Positions 18,383 to 27,110 are shown, counted from the first letter of the stretch. The stretch is 64,000 nt of DNA from Halanaerobium saccharolyticum subsp. saccharolyticum DSM 6643 (GCF_000350165.1 NZ_CAUI01000019.1:124001-188000); one strand, 5' to 3'. The notes: generated by a model from the sequence alone, not told the origin. Made by a program: numbers and translations.

Positions 18383-19435
18383 ATGAAAAACTCAAGACAA
18401 AATTACTTTAAAATTGTAATATTATTGTTGATGATTTTATTTTTTTCCAGTACCATAAATGCAGTAGAAATCAATGATTTAGCCGGTAGGAAAATAGAAA
18501 TTCCAGAAAAAATAGATAAAATTGCTGCAGTCGGTCCAGGAGCTTTGAGATTGATAGTATATTTGGAAGCAGAAGAAAAAGTGGTTGGAATTGAGGAATT
18601 TGAAAAAAGAAATCAGAAAAGGCCATATATTTTAGCCCAAAAAGAACTCTTGAAACTGCCGGTCATCGGACCTCAATTTGGTGGGGATGCTGAATTAATA
18701 GCTGCCCAAGCTCCTGATTTAATAATTGCTTCTTATTTAAGCAAAGCTCAAATGAATACACTACAGAAAAAAACTGCTACTCCTGTAGTTTCAATAAATA
18801 ATGGTTCTCCGGGTTCAATGACTGAAAAAGAATTTAAAAAAGCTCTGACTTGTATAGCAGAAATATTGAAGAAAGAAGAGCGAGCAGAAGAATTAATAAA
18901 TTTTTTTAATCAGAATAAATTAGAATTAAAATCTAGAACTGCAGCTGCAGAAGTTTCAATGACTGTTTATATAGGAGGTATAGGTAACAAAGGAGCCCAG
19001 GGAATTACTTCAACTGAATCTAATTATCCACCATTTACATATCTAGATTTAAAAAATATAATTGAGGAAGAAAATAAAAGTAATTTTACTATTAGTAAAG
19101 AGCAATTTCTTTTAGAAAACCCAGATCTTATTTTTATTGATCAAGGTGGAATTGAACTGGTAAAAAATGATTTAAAAAGAGAAGAATTTAAATATCTTAA
19201 ATCATATCAAAATAATAATATTTATCAACTTTTACCATACAACCATTACACAACTAATTTTGCTACCATGTTAGCGGATGCTTATTATATTGCAAAAATA
19301 ATGTATCCAGATGAATTTATGAATTTAAAGGTAGAAGAGAAAGCTGATCAAATTTATAAAAAATTTGTTGGTGAAGCTGTTTATACTGAAATGGCAGAAA
19401 TCTTTGGTGGTTTTAAAAAGATGAATTTAAAGTGA
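18383..19435 (+). CDS. ABC substrate-binding protein, Fe/B12-complex type, probably nickel
   Basis: A 350-residue periplasmic binding protein of the TroA/FecB-like class. It has an N-terminal signal peptide (about residues 1-28, cleavage near INA/VE) with no lipobox. The first lobe shows VEINDLAGRKIEIPEKIDKI and GIEEFEKR, as in cobalamin and siderophore receptors. The gene begins five bases after the nikR stop, and a permease and an ATPase follow. Linkage to nikR and larBCE makes a nickel complex the likely ligand; similar FecB-type systems carry nickel in Helicobacter. A cobalamin or iron-chelate ligand cannot be excluded. Confidence 0.9.
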   Translation: MKNSRQNYFKIVILLLMILFFSSTINAVEINDLAGRKIEIPEKIDKIAAVGPGALRLIVYLEAEEKVVGIEEFEKRNQKRPYILAQKELLKLPVIGPQFGGDAELIAAQAPDLIIASYLSKAQMNTLQKKTATPVVSINNGSPGSMTEKEFKKALTCIAEILKKEERAEELINFFNQNKLELKSRTAAAEVSMTVYIGGIGNKGAQGITSTESNYPPFTYLDLKNIIEEENKSNFTISKEQFLLENPDLIFIDQGGIELVKNDLKREEFKYLKSYQNNNIYQLLPYNHYTTNFATMLADAYYIAKIMYPDEFMNLKVEEKADQIYKKFVGEAVYTEMAEIFGGFKKMNLK

Positions 19436-19466
19436 TTTTAAATAATGAGATAATAGAGGTAAGTTT

Positions 19467-20537
19467 ATGAATACTAATAATTTAAGTACAGAAAAAGAAA
19501 TATTAACAGAAGAAAAAAAGAAATCCAGCAGAATAATATTTCTCAGTTTAGGATTGTTATCATTAATTATTCTGGCGGCAGTATATTCTTTATTTGTAGG
19601 TGCAGCTGAGTTAGATATTAATGATTTAATTAAAGTTATTTTCCAGTCTGAAAGAGGTATGGTTTATAATATTATCTGGAATATTCGGCTGCCTGCTATT
19701 TTAACTGCACTGATATCGGGAATGGGATTGGCTCTAGCAGGTGCTGTTATGCAGAGTATTTTAAAAAATCCACTCGCCTCTCCTTTCACCCTTGGTATTT
19801 CTCATGCTGCAGCTTTTGGAGCCGCCTTTGCCATTGTAATTTTTGATATCAGTAGGATACCAGTACTATCATTTTTAGATGGATTATATTTGCCAGCAAT
19901 TTCAGCCTTTATTTTTTCGCAGCTGGCAGTTTTTACTGTTTTAATGATCAGTGTTAAAAAAAAGGCAAGTAGAGAAAGCATTGTCTTAGCGGGTATTGCT
20001 CTTTCTTCTTTGTTTACAGCTGGAACAACTGCTTTAGAATTTTTTGCTGATGATTTAGAATTGGCTTCAGTGATTTATTGGACTTTCGGTGATCCGGGTC
20101 GAACAAATTGGAATCAATTTCTTATAATTTTATTTACACTTTTAATAACTTTAATTTATTTTATATATCATGGATGGAGCTATGGCATTTTGAATACAGG
20201 TGATGAGCTGGCAGCAAGTTTGGGAGTTGATTCTAAAAAATTAAGATTATTTGCGATGACAGCTGCTTCTATTTTAACATCAGTTATTATTTCTTTTGTT
20301 GGGGTGATTGGTTTCATTGGCTTGGTTACTCCACATATTATTAAGAAAATTGCAGCTGGTAACCAGCGTTATCTTTTTCTTAATTCCGCTTTAGCAGGAG
20401 GCTTAATTTTAATCATTGCTGATAATTTAGCTCGGACAGCCTTTAGACCAGTAGTTTTACCAGTTGGTGTTTTAACGGCTTTTATTGGAGCACCATTATT
20501 TATTTATTTGATTGTTAAAGGGAGGCAGATCTGGTGA
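19467..20537 (+). CDS. FecCD-family ABC permease (putative nickel importer)
   Basis: A 356-residue permease expected to span the membrane about ten times. It contains the FecCD signatures NIRLPAILTALISGMGLALAGAVMQ, with its Gly-rich AGAVMQSILKNPLASPFTLG continuation, and VGVIGFIGLVTPHIIKKIAG near the C-terminus. It forms the channel for the binding protein encoded upstream and overlaps the ATPase gene by four bases. Confidence 0.93.
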   Translation: MNTNNLSTEKEILTEEKKKSSRIIFLSLGLLSLIILAAVYSLFVGAAELDINDLIKVIFQSERGMVYNIIWNIRLPAILTALISGMGLALAGAVMQSILKNPLASPFTLGISHAAAFGAAFAIVIFDISRIPVLSFLDGLYLPAISAFIFSQLAVFTVLMISVKKKASRESIVLAGIALSSLFTAGTTALEFFADDLELASVIYWTFGDPGRTNWNQFLIILFTLLITLIYFIYHGWSYGILNTGDELAASLGVDSKKLRLFAMTAASILTSVIISFVGVIGFIGLVTPHIIKKIAAGNQRYLFLNSALAGGLILIIADNLARTAFRPVVLPVGVLTAFIGAPLFIYLIVKGRQIW

Positions 20538-21298
20538 TTTTAAAAATAAATTCTCTAAATTTTGCTTATAAAAAGGAAAAAGTGTTAAAAAATATTAGTT
20601 TAGAGGCTCAAAGAGGGGAATTAATTACTCTGATTGGTCCTAATGGTTCTGGTAAAAGTACACTTTTAAAATGTATTAATAATTATTTAAAGGCTGATCA
20701 GGGGAGTATAGAGCTGATTGGAAAAGATCTAGAAGCTTTTAGTATGAAAGAATTAGCTAAAATAATAGCTTATGTTCCACAAGCTGCAGAAAATATTTTT
20801 AATTGTAATGTTTTTGAAACAGTGCTTATGGGCAGAAAAGCCCACAGCAGTTGGAAGGCAAATCATCAAGATAAAGAAATAGCAGCCAAAGTGATTTCTA
20901 AGATGGGACTAGAAAAAATTGCATTTAAACAAATAAATAATTTAAGTGGAGGACAGAGGCAGAAAATTTTTATTGCAAGAGCGGCTGCTCAAGCAGCAGA
21001 ACTTCTACTTTTAGATGAGCCAACAAACAATCTAGATTTGAGACATCAATTAGAAATTTTTAATTTAATTAAAAAAGAAGTTGCAAATGGTAAAACTGCA
21101 ATAGTTACGATGCATGATCTTTCATTGGCCAGTCGTTTCAGTGATCGAATTATTATGCTTAAAGAAGGTTATATTTTTTCTGATGGCAGCGCAGCTTCTT
21201 TATCAGCTGCTAAAATTAATTCGGTTTATGGAGTCGAGGTCAGCTTAAAGGATCATAAAGGAAAGAAAATCATAATTCCAGAAAAAATTTGTGTATAA
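20534..21298 (+). CDS. FecE/BtuD-type ABC transporter ATPase (putative nickel importer)
   Basis: A 254-residue ABC ATPase. The Walker A loop is GPNGSGKST (residues 35-43), the signature is LSGGQRQK near 139, and Walker B is LLLLDEP near 156, followed by an ATP-switch His in VTMHDLS. It starts with GTG in the ATGA-like overlap with the permease and completes the four-gene nikR-transporter operon. Confidence 0.94.
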   Translation: MILKINSLNFAYKKEKVLKNISLEAQRGELITLIGPNGSGKSTLLKCINNYLKADQGSIELIGKDLEAFSMKELAKIIAYVPQAAENIFNCNVFETVLMGRKAHSSWKANHQDKEIAAKVISKMGLEKIAFKQINNLSGGQRQKIFIARAAAQAAELLLLDEPTNNLDLRHQLEIFNLIKKEVANGKTAIVTMHDLSLASRFSDRIIMLKEGYIFSDGSAASLSAAKINSVYGVEVSLKDHKGKKIIIPEKICV

Positions 21299-21331
21299 AT
21301 TTAATTTATTTCATACAGGAGGAATAAATAA

Positions 21332-22744
21332 ATGAAGTGGCTTGATTTAAATAATCCAACAAGCTTAATCTTAGACCAAATAATTCAAAAAATAAATGAA
21401 GGTGTAAATGTAGTTGATAAGGACGGAAATATAATTTATGTTAATAAAAATTCTGCAGATTATGCAGAAGAGACAATAGAAAATATGTTGGGAGAACATA
21501 TTGCAGAATTTTATCCAAACGCAGCTGTACTAAAAGTTTTGAACTCTAAAAAAGAATATACTAATATTCACGTGCAAAATCCGGATGGAAGACATTTTAT
21601 AGTTAGTGCCTATCCTTTAATGATTGATGGCCAAGTTAAGGGAGGTTTGTCAATATTTAGAGATATCACAGAACTAAAGATGATGAATAGTAAAATTTCA
21701 AATCTGCAGGAAAAATTAATTAATACATCTTCTTCCAATATATTCAATGATTTTATAGGCAGCCAGGGTAGTTTAAAAGAAATTGTAAATAAAGCCTGTA
21801 AGGCAATGGGTTCACCCGGAGGGCCAAGACATTCTATTATTTCTGGTGAAACAGGTACTGGTAAAACTTTATTGGCTAAGTTAATGTATCGCTTCGCTAA
21901 AAATATTGGAGTTTTAAAAGAGGATGCTCCTTTTATTCATATCAACTGTGCCCAGTTTACTAACCCCGATATTGCAGCATCTGAAATATTTGGTTCAAAA
22001 AAAGGTAGTTTTACTGGAGCATCTAATAAAAATGGGTTAATAGAACAGGCCAATAAAGGTATATTGTTTCTTGATGAAGCTCATGCTTTAAAAAGCTATC
22101 AGAATTTACTTTTAAAAGTTATTGAAGAACAAACTGTTCGTAGGATTGGTGGAGTCAAAGAAATACCAGTTGATGTTATAATCATAGCTGCTTCTACAAA
22201 AAATCTAGAAAAAAATCTTTTACCAGAACTTTATCAGCGATTAGCTCAATATGAGCTTGTTCTACCGCCTTTTGATCAGCGTTCATATAGTGAAAAAGAA
22301 AAGATGTTCCTGCATTTTAAAGAAGAATACAAAAGATCTGCACTTGAGAAATATGATTTTGATTTAGAAATTATGTTTGAGCCAGAGGCAAGAGAAAGGC
22401 TGCTCAATGCATCTTATAAAAGGAATGTTAGACATTTTAAAAGCGTTATTAATTACTCTATTGATAGTGCTACACCTTTAATTAATAGTCTTAATAATAA
22501 AAAATTAATGATTGTAGTTAAAAATGAGCATATTCCTGATAAAATACTTGATGATGATCAAAAAAATGGTTTTCAGGAAGAAATTAAAGGTGATATTTCT
22601 AATTCGGAAAATGTTGAAGAATTAATAAGATTTTTTAGAAAAAAAGGTTTTGGAGCTAGAAGAATAGCAAATCGGCTTCAGGAAAAAGGTATTGATCTGA
22701 AATATTATCAAGTGACATATAGGCTGCAAAAAATGGATTTATAA
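21332..22744 (+). CDS. PAS-domain sigma-54-type AAA+ transcriptional activator
   Basis: A 470-residue regulator. Residues 10-115 form a PAS sensor domain (NVVDKDGNIIYVNKNSADYA). The AAA+ domain has Walker A SGETGTGKTL (171-180), Walker B ILFLDEAH (244-251), and GSFTGA (225-230) in place of the canonical GAFTGA loop that touches sigma-54. The C-terminus (about 425-470) is a helix-turn-helix-like segment, unlike the Fis type usual in this family. It begins 33 bases after the transporter ATPase. I found no obvious -24/-12 promoter nearby, so its target is unknown. Alanine-to-serine in GAFTGA is a known natural variant position, but activity should not be assumed. Confidence 0.88.
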   Translation: MKWLDLNNPTSLILDQIIQKINEGVNVVDKDGNIIYVNKNSADYAEETIENMLGEHIAEFYPNAAVLKVLNSKKEYTNIHVQNPDGRHFIVSAYPLMIDGQVKGGLSIFRDITELKMMNSKISNLQEKLINTSSSNIFNDFIGSQGSLKEIVNKACKAMGSPGGPRHSIISGETGTGKTLLAKLMYRFAKNIGVLKEDAPFIHINCAQFTNPDIAASEIFGSKKGSFTGASNKNGLIEQANKGILFLDEAHALKSYQNLLLKVIEEQTVRRIGGVKEIPVDVIIIAASTKNLEKNLLPELYQRLAQYELVLPPFDQRSYSEKEKMFLHFKEEYKRSALEKYDFDLEIMFEPEARERLLNASYKRNVRHFKSVINYSIDSATPLINSLNNKKLMIVVKNEHIPDKILDDDQKNGFQEEIKGDISNSENVEELIRFFRKKGFGARRIANRLQEKGIDLKYYQVTYRLQKMDL

Positions 22745-22809
22745 TACCGTTGTTTTTGATATATTATGTTTTTTTAAATTAGCTCTTTAAATCAGTGGGT
22801 AAGATAAAT

Positions 22810-23568
22810 TTAAAATATAACGGTTAAAGCTTTGATTATTTTTAAAACAATAATTAAAATTGAAATTCCAGCAGTAATTATAATAGCCATAACTGGACTT
22901 TGATAACTTAGCTGGGCTCCAATTATTCCAATATAGGCCCAGATTACTACTAGAGCAAAGGAAACACTGAGATAGTTATCTAAGATTTTGACTGTGATTG
23001 TTAAAGCTAACAAAACACCTATAATTGCTGCTATATTAAGAAAATTAGCCGGCCAATTTTGGTTGAAGTAGACTAATAGTGCCATAAAATTAGCAATAGA
23101 AGCTACTGTAACCCAGGCAGTATAAATGCTAAATGGAAGTTTTAGTGCTAAATATTCACTTATAGAATAATTTTTATATTGCTGTAGTCTTTTAAATATT
23201 TGAAATAATGAAAGTGGTAAAATTAGAATAACAAGCATTGATAAAGGAATCAGCTGATTATGCCAGAGAAATAACCAGGACATATTTGCAATTGAAGCAA
23301 TGATAAAATAAGGGCCAGTACTAAAATGCTTATTTATTTTTCCGCTGCCAAAAAAGCGATAAATAATAAAAATAATTAGCAAAAGGTAGATTACTCCCCA
23401 GATTGAAAATGTAAAGCCAGCTGGTGTAAATGGGTTATTGTAAAGAGCAGATACTTCACCACTTGAAAGACCATTGATAGGAAGATAATTCGCTAAAAAG
23501 TTAACAAAAATCGTAAGGATTAGTAATATTAGATTAAAAATTTTAAAATCAAATTTATTCCTTTGCAT
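22810..23568 (-). CDS. TspO/MBR-related tryptophan-rich membrane protein
   Basis: A 252-residue membrane protein with about seven hydrophobic helices. The segment NNPFTPAGFTFSIWGVIYLL near 45-64 is characteristic of the larger 'tryptophan-rich sensory protein' relatives of TspO, which bind tetrapyrroles or other hydrophobic ligands. Function here is unknown. The ATG at 23568 follows AAGGGGTG. It lies 20 bases downstream of another minus-strand membrane protein and is probably co-transcribed with it. Confidence 0.72.
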   Translation of the reverse strand: MQRNKFDFKIFNLILLILTIFVNFLANYLPINGLSSGEVSALYNNPFTPAGFTFSIWGVIYLLLIIFIIYRFFGSGKINKHFSTGPYFIIASIANMSWLFLWHNQLIPLSMLVILILPLSLFQIFKRLQQYKNYSISEYLALKLPFSIYTAWVTVASIANFMALLVYFNQNWPANFLNIAAIIGVLLALTITVKILDNYLSVSFALVVIWAYIGIIGAQLSYQSPVMAIIITAGISILIIVLKIIKALTVIF

Positions 23569-23588
23569 TATTTCACCCCTTAAAATTT

Positions 23589-24002
23589 TTACTTAGAATC
23601 AAATTTATTATACAAAACAGCAGCAGAAAAAGCTGTTAATGGAATAGTAATTATCAAACCAATAGTACCTGCATAGGCTAGAATTAATGTGTTAAACATT
23701 GCAACATTTAGAATAATTCTATCTCCTACATCTAGTAGATGTTCTCCATAAATACTGTTGCGCATGATATTGTTTTCTATTTCCATTATTTCTCCAAAAT
23801 GTTGATCAGAAATGATTTCAACTGTTAACTGTTGTCTGTATTTAATTCTTCTTTCCTCAAATTTTTCAGTGTTTTCTTTCAATATTTTTGCTTTTGAAGT
23901 TCTCTCTTCAAAATTTATATCTTCTGTTTGAGCAAAAACACTTGTAGAAAAAACTATAAATAAAAAGCTAAACAAAAGTAAATGTGTTAATATTTTTTTC
24001 AT
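23589..24002 (-). CDS. Small exported membrane-anchored protein of unknown function
   Basis: A 137-residue protein I do not recognise. Residues 1-24 form a signal peptide (FSFLFIVFSTSVFA, cleavage before Gln25). Residues 26-95 are charged and probably helical, with many Glu, Lys and Arg. Residues 100-125 form one hydrophobic membrane segment, followed by a short C-terminal tail. The likely topology is an extracytoplasmic charged domain tethered by a C-terminal helix. The start follows a GAGG site. It precedes the TspO-like gene on the same strand. Confidence 0.7.
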   Translation of the reverse strand: MKKILTHLLLFSFLFIVFSTSVFAQTEDINFEERTSKAKILKENTEKFEERRIKYRQQLTVEIISDQHFGEIMEIENNIMRNSIYGEHLLDVGDRIILNVAMFNTLILAYAGTIGLIITIPLTAFSAAVLYNKFDSK

Positions 24003-24155
24003 CTTGAAACCTCACTTTTATAAGATTTAAAAATTATAGTTAATAGTTTTATAATTCTTTTTAAATTTTATAAATCCTGCAAAGAACTTGCTATGTTAGC
24101 ACATTATTGTGTTAAAGAGCAAAAGAAATAATATTTAAAATATTCAAAATTTCCC

Positions 24156-24184
24156 TTGTCAAAGCACTCTATAAGTAGTATAAT
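24156..24184 (+). promoter_or_regulatory. Promoter of the small-protein unit
   Basis: TTGTCA (24156-24161) and TATAAT (24179-24184) are separated by 17 bases. Transcription should begin near 24191, at the first base of the structured leader. Confidence 0.8.
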
Positions 24185-24190
24185 TTAATT

Positions 24191-24304
24191 GAGCCGACAG
24201 AAAGTGAGTAGCGGAGTTTACTATTAGGTCGGTGGACTTATTTTGGAACAAAGTAGATGTGCAGCGAGTATGTTCCCCAAAATTATTAAAAGGGGGCATT
24301 ACTA
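24191..24304 (+). ncRNA. Structured leader RNA upstream of the 46-aa gene
   Basis: Two stems are visible. CCGAC (24194-24198) pairs with GTCGG (24228-24232) and encloses a smaller hairpin (AGTA/TACT). ATTTTGG-AACA (24240-24250) pairs with TGTT-CC-CCAAAAT (24271-24283) with a two-base bulge and a 20-base loop that is purine-rich (24251-24270). A Shine-Dalgarno run of G follows at 24292-24296. I could not match it to a known riboswitch class. Confidence 0.45.
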
Positions 24305-24445
24305 ATGAAGAACATTTTTAAGCACAAGCGCGCTCACAAGGACCATGAGGATCAGATTAAGTATAATTCTAAATCTGATGTCGAAGGACATGTAAAATTG
24401 AAAGATAGCGCCTTGATGGATTATTACATGATGGGTGGCTATTAA
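24305..24445 (+). CDS. 46-residue His/Lys-rich small protein, unknown function
   Basis: A 46-codon gene too short for routine ORF calling. It starts with ATG after AAAAGGGGGCATTACTA and ends in TAA. The product begins MKNIFKHKRAHKDHEDQ, contains four histidines (7, 11, 14, 29) and eight lysines, and ends in the distinctive DYYMMGGY. There is no signal peptide or membrane helix, so it is probably cytosolic or nucleic-acid/metal binding. Codon use differs from its neighbours: five of the first five lysines are AAG and CAC, CGC and GAC codons occur, where nearby genes prefer AAA and AT-rich codons. It has its own promoter, leader and terminator. It could be a leader peptide, a highly expressed small protein or a toxin-like peptide; none is proven. 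Confidence 0.7.
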   Translation: MKNIFKHKRAHKDHEDQIKYNSKSDVEGHVKLKDSALMDYYMMGGY

Positions 24446-24467
24446 ATCAAAGAGAAAGAATTAAGAC

Positions 24468-24493
24468 CCCGAAGCTTCATGCTTCGGGTTTTT
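24468..24493 (+). terminator. Terminator of the 46-aa gene
   Basis: CCCGAAGC (24468-24475) and GCTTCGGG (24481-24488) form a perfect 8-bp stem with a five-base loop, followed by five T. Confidence 0.93.
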
Positions 24494-24526
24494 GTTTTAT
24501 AAAATATGGATAATTGAGATAATTGT

Positions 24527-24555
24527 TTGACAATTAAAAAAATGATTGCTATAAT
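24527..24555 (+). promoter_or_regulatory. Consensus promoter of the sugar locus
   Basis: TTGACA (24527-24532), a 17-base spacer and TATAAT (24550-24555) match the sigma-A consensus exactly. The first LacI-type operator starts six bases after the -10. Confidence 0.92.
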
Positions 24556-24560
24556 TATTA

Positions 24561-24606
24561 TGGAAGCGATTCCATTTTATTTTTATATTCTATGGAAGCG
24601 ATTCCA
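24561..24606 (+). promoter_or_regulatory. Two LacI-family operators
   Basis: TGGAAGCGATTCCA occurs at 24561-24574 and again at 24593-24606, 32 bases apart, which is about three helical turns. The near-palindrome with a central CG is typical of LacI/GalR-family sites. The first covers the transcription start and the second lies just before the ribosome binding site. The LacI-type regulator at 26060 is the obvious ligand-responsive repressor. Confidence 0.85.
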
Positions 24607-24632
24607 AAAAAAATTAGAGGGGGATTATTTTT

Positions 24633-25922
24633 ATGAAGAGTTTACGGTTGAGTTTATCTATTTTGTTAGTCTTTTTATTGCTTGTTGGGTTTAGTGGATC
24701 TGTTTTTGCTCAAGCAGATAGCGAAAAAACAGAAATAACAATTGCAGGAGGAAGTGTGGGAATTGAACTTGAACTTACAAAAAAAGCAGCGAGAATGTTT
24801 GAAGAAGAAAATCCTAATGTGAAAGTTGATGTTTACACAACACCAGATTTATCCGATGACAGAAAAGGTTTATATCTTCAATACTTAGAAACTAAAGACC
24901 CTTCCATTGATGTTTTTCAGGTTGATGTAATTTGGCCTGGTGAATTAGGAGAACATTTTTTAGATTTAAATGACTATGGTGCTCAGGAAGTAGTAGACAA
25001 GCATTTTGATTCTATAGTGAAAAATAATACTGTTAATGGTAGGCTAGTAGCAATGCCCTGGTTTACTGATGCAGGATTATTATATTATAGAACTGATTTA
25101 TTAGATAAATATGGATATTCTGAGCCGCCAGCTACCTGGACAGAACTAGAAGAAATGGCTAAAACTATTCAAGCAGGTGAACGAGAAGAAAATCCTGACT
25201 TTTGGGGTTATGTCTGGCAGGGTAATGCATATGAAGGTTTAACCTGTAATGCTTTAGAGTGGATTCACTCAAATGGTGGTGGAAGTATTATTAATAAGGA
25301 GAGAGAAGTAACTATTAATAATGATAATGCTCTTGAGATGATTGAAATGGCAGGTGATTGGGTAAATGAAATTTCTCCTCCAGGAGTTACAGGCCTAGTT
25401 GAAGAAAGTTCTAGAAAAATGTTTGAAGCTGGTAATGCAGCTTTTATGAGGAATTGGCCCTATGTTTATGCTCTGGCATCTGAAGAAGATAAAGCAACAG
25501 CAGGTAAATTTGATGTTGCTCCTTTACCCGCTGGCGAAAATGGAAGTAGTTCTGCAGTGCTAGGTGGCTGGAATTTAGCAGTTAATAAGTATAGTGAGCA
25601 TCCTGAATTGGCAGCAAAATTAGCAATATTTATGACAAGTGAAAAAGTCCAAAAAATGAGAGCAGTAGAAGGATCATTTAACCCAACTATTGCTGATTTA
25701 TATGAAGATCAAGACGTTTTAGAAGCCAATCCATTTTTTGGGGATCTTTATCAAGTTTTTATCAACACAGTTCCCAGACCATCAGCAGCAGCTGGAAAAG
25801 AATATAGTGCAGTCTCAGAAAGGTTTTTCCAGGCAGTTCATTCTGTTTTAACTGGAGAATCGAGGGCCGAAGACGCGATAGCATATTTAGAATTAGAAAT
25901 TGAAGATATTTTGGAAAAATAA
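24633..25922 (+). CDS. Sugar ABC transporter substrate-binding protein (family 1)
   Basis: A 429-residue binding protein of the maltose/trehalose-type SBP family. Residues 1-26 form a signal peptide ending SVFA/Q with no lipobox. Typical features are KAARMFEEENPNVKVDVY near the start, FTDAGLLYYRTDLL and AAFMRNWPYVYAL, with VLGGWNLAVNKYSEH in the C-terminal lobe. No MalF/MalG-type permeases or ATPase follow. The downstream genes encode a LacI regulator, an MFS transporter and a GH13 glucosidase, so the ligand is probably an alpha-glucoside such as maltose, isomaltose or trehalose. Its membrane partner must be encoded elsewhere. Confidence 0.93.
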   Translation: MKSLRLSLSILLVFLLLVGFSGSVFAQADSEKTEITIAGGSVGIELELTKKAARMFEEENPNVKVDVYTTPDLSDDRKGLYLQYLETKDPSIDVFQVDVIWPGELGEHFLDLNDYGAQEVVDKHFDSIVKNNTVNGRLVAMPWFTDAGLLYYRTDLLDKYGYSEPPATWTELEEMAKTIQAGEREENPDFWGYVWQGNAYEGLTCNALEWIHSNGGGSIINKEREVTINNDNALEMIEMAGDWVNEISPPGVTGLVEESSRKMFEAGNAAFMRNWPYVYALASEEDKATAGKFDVAPLPAGENGSSSAVLGGWNLAVNKYSEHPELAAKLAIFMTSEKVQKMRAVEGSFNPTIADLYEDQDVLEANPFFGDLYQVFINTVPRPSAAAGKEYSAVSERFFQAVHSVLTGESRAEDAIAYLELEIEDILEK

Positions 25923-25945
25923 GTTTTGAATATAAGCTATTAGTA

Positions 25946-25971
25946 GACAGGATGTAGTACAACATCCTGTC
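25946..25971 (+). terminator. Hairpin after the sugar-binding-protein gene
   Basis: GACAGGATGT (25946-25955) and ACATCCTGTC (25962-25971) form a perfect 10-bp stem with a six-base loop. The following sequence is only moderately T-rich, so partial termination or mRNA-end protection is likely. Confidence 0.7.
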
Positions 25972-26059
25972 CTATTCTATTAAACTGTCTTTGTATTTTT
26001 TAATTATACACGATATAATATGGATAAATGTTAAAATAATGAAAGGACAGTAGATCTAA

Positions 26060-27055
26060 ATGTCTAAAAACAAAGTTAATATTTATGATGTTGCAGAAAA
26101 AGCTGGGGTTGGAATCGGAACTGTATCAAGAGTTTTAAATAATAGCGATAAGGTAAAAGATGATACTAGAAAAAAAGTTTTGGAAGTAATGAAGGAGCTT
26201 AATTACCGGCCTAATAAACTTGCGCAAAATTTGGCTCGACAGAAAGCAAATGCAGTTGCTGTTATAGTTCCGAGTTTTATTGATCATTTTTTTGTTGAAG
26301 TTTTAAAAGGCATACAGGACGCTTTAGAAGAGGAAAATATTGATTTAATTTTGCATAAAATTGATTTAAATGAAAATAGAATGAAAAAAATTATGGATAT
26401 AGTACACAGCAGAAAGGTTGATGGGATTGCTGCTTTAACAATGGATATTTCAGATACAGAAGATCAAGAATTAAAAGACTCTGGAATACCGGTAGTGCTT
26501 GCTGATGAATTTTCTGCTGATTTTCATTCAATATATTTTGATGACTTAAAAGGTGCAGAGATGGCAGTTGACTATTTAGCTGCATTAGATCACAGTCGGA
26601 TTGCATTTGTTAACGGAGATATTAATAGTTTACATGGGCAAAAGCGTTTAGAAGGTGTAAAGAAATCTTTTAAGAAAAATAATATTATAATTGATCAAAA
26701 ATTAATTAAAGATGGGGATTTTTATGTTGAAGATGGCTACCAATCAATGCAGGAAATTTTTGAACTGCCGCAAGCAAAATGGCCTACAGCAGTCTTTGCT
26801 GCCTCCGATAATCAGGCAATAGGAGTTCTGCAGGCGGTGGAAGAAAAAGGATTGAAAGTACCGGCTGATATAGCAGTAATTGGTTATGATAATATTGAAC
26901 TTGCTAAATATCTAAAATTAACTACCATCTGGCAGCCAATGTATCAGCTTGGTTATTTAACAATTGAAGTTTTATTAAAAGCTATTAATGGTGAGTTAAA
27001 AGATATTTATCATAAAGAACTAGAGTTAAAACTGGTAAAAAGAGAAACAGCCTAG
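26060..27055 (+). CDS. LacI-family transcriptional regulator
   Basis: A 331-residue repressor. Residues 5-50 form the LacI helix-turn-helix and hinge (NIYDVAEKAGVGIGTVSRVLN, then YRPNKLAQNLA). The rest is a periplasmic-binding-protein-like sensor domain (VIVPSFIDHFFVEVLKGIQ, AASDNQAIGVLQAVEE, AVIGYDNIELAKYL). It lies between the sugar binding protein and the MFS transporter and very likely binds the two operators at 24561-24606, responding to the imported sugar. Confidence 0.94.
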   Translation: MSKNKVNIYDVAEKAGVGIGTVSRVLNNSDKVKDDTRKKVLEVMKELNYRPNKLAQNLARQKANAVAVIVPSFIDHFFVEVLKGIQDALEEENIDLILHKIDLNENRMKKIMDIVHSRKVDGIAALTMDISDTEDQELKDSGIPVVLADEFSADFHSIYFDDLKGAEMAVDYLAALDHSRIAFVNGDINSLHGQKRLEGVKKSFKKNNIIIDQKLIKDGDFYVEDGYQSMQEIFELPQAKWPTAVFAASDNQAIGVLQAVEEKGLKVPADIAVIGYDNIELAKYLKLTTIWQPMYQLGYLTIEVLLKAINGELKDIYHKELELKLVKRETA

Positions 27056-27110
27056 TTTTAGTTTTTTTATATAGATTTACAAAATATTCGGCTGAGAAAA
27101 AGGTGTTATT

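Noticed and set aside
24191-24304. Known riboswitch (THF, c-di-GMP, Mn2+ or T-box) in the small-gene leader
   Set aside because: Stem order and conserved bases did not match any class I could recall, so I left it as an unassigned structured leader.
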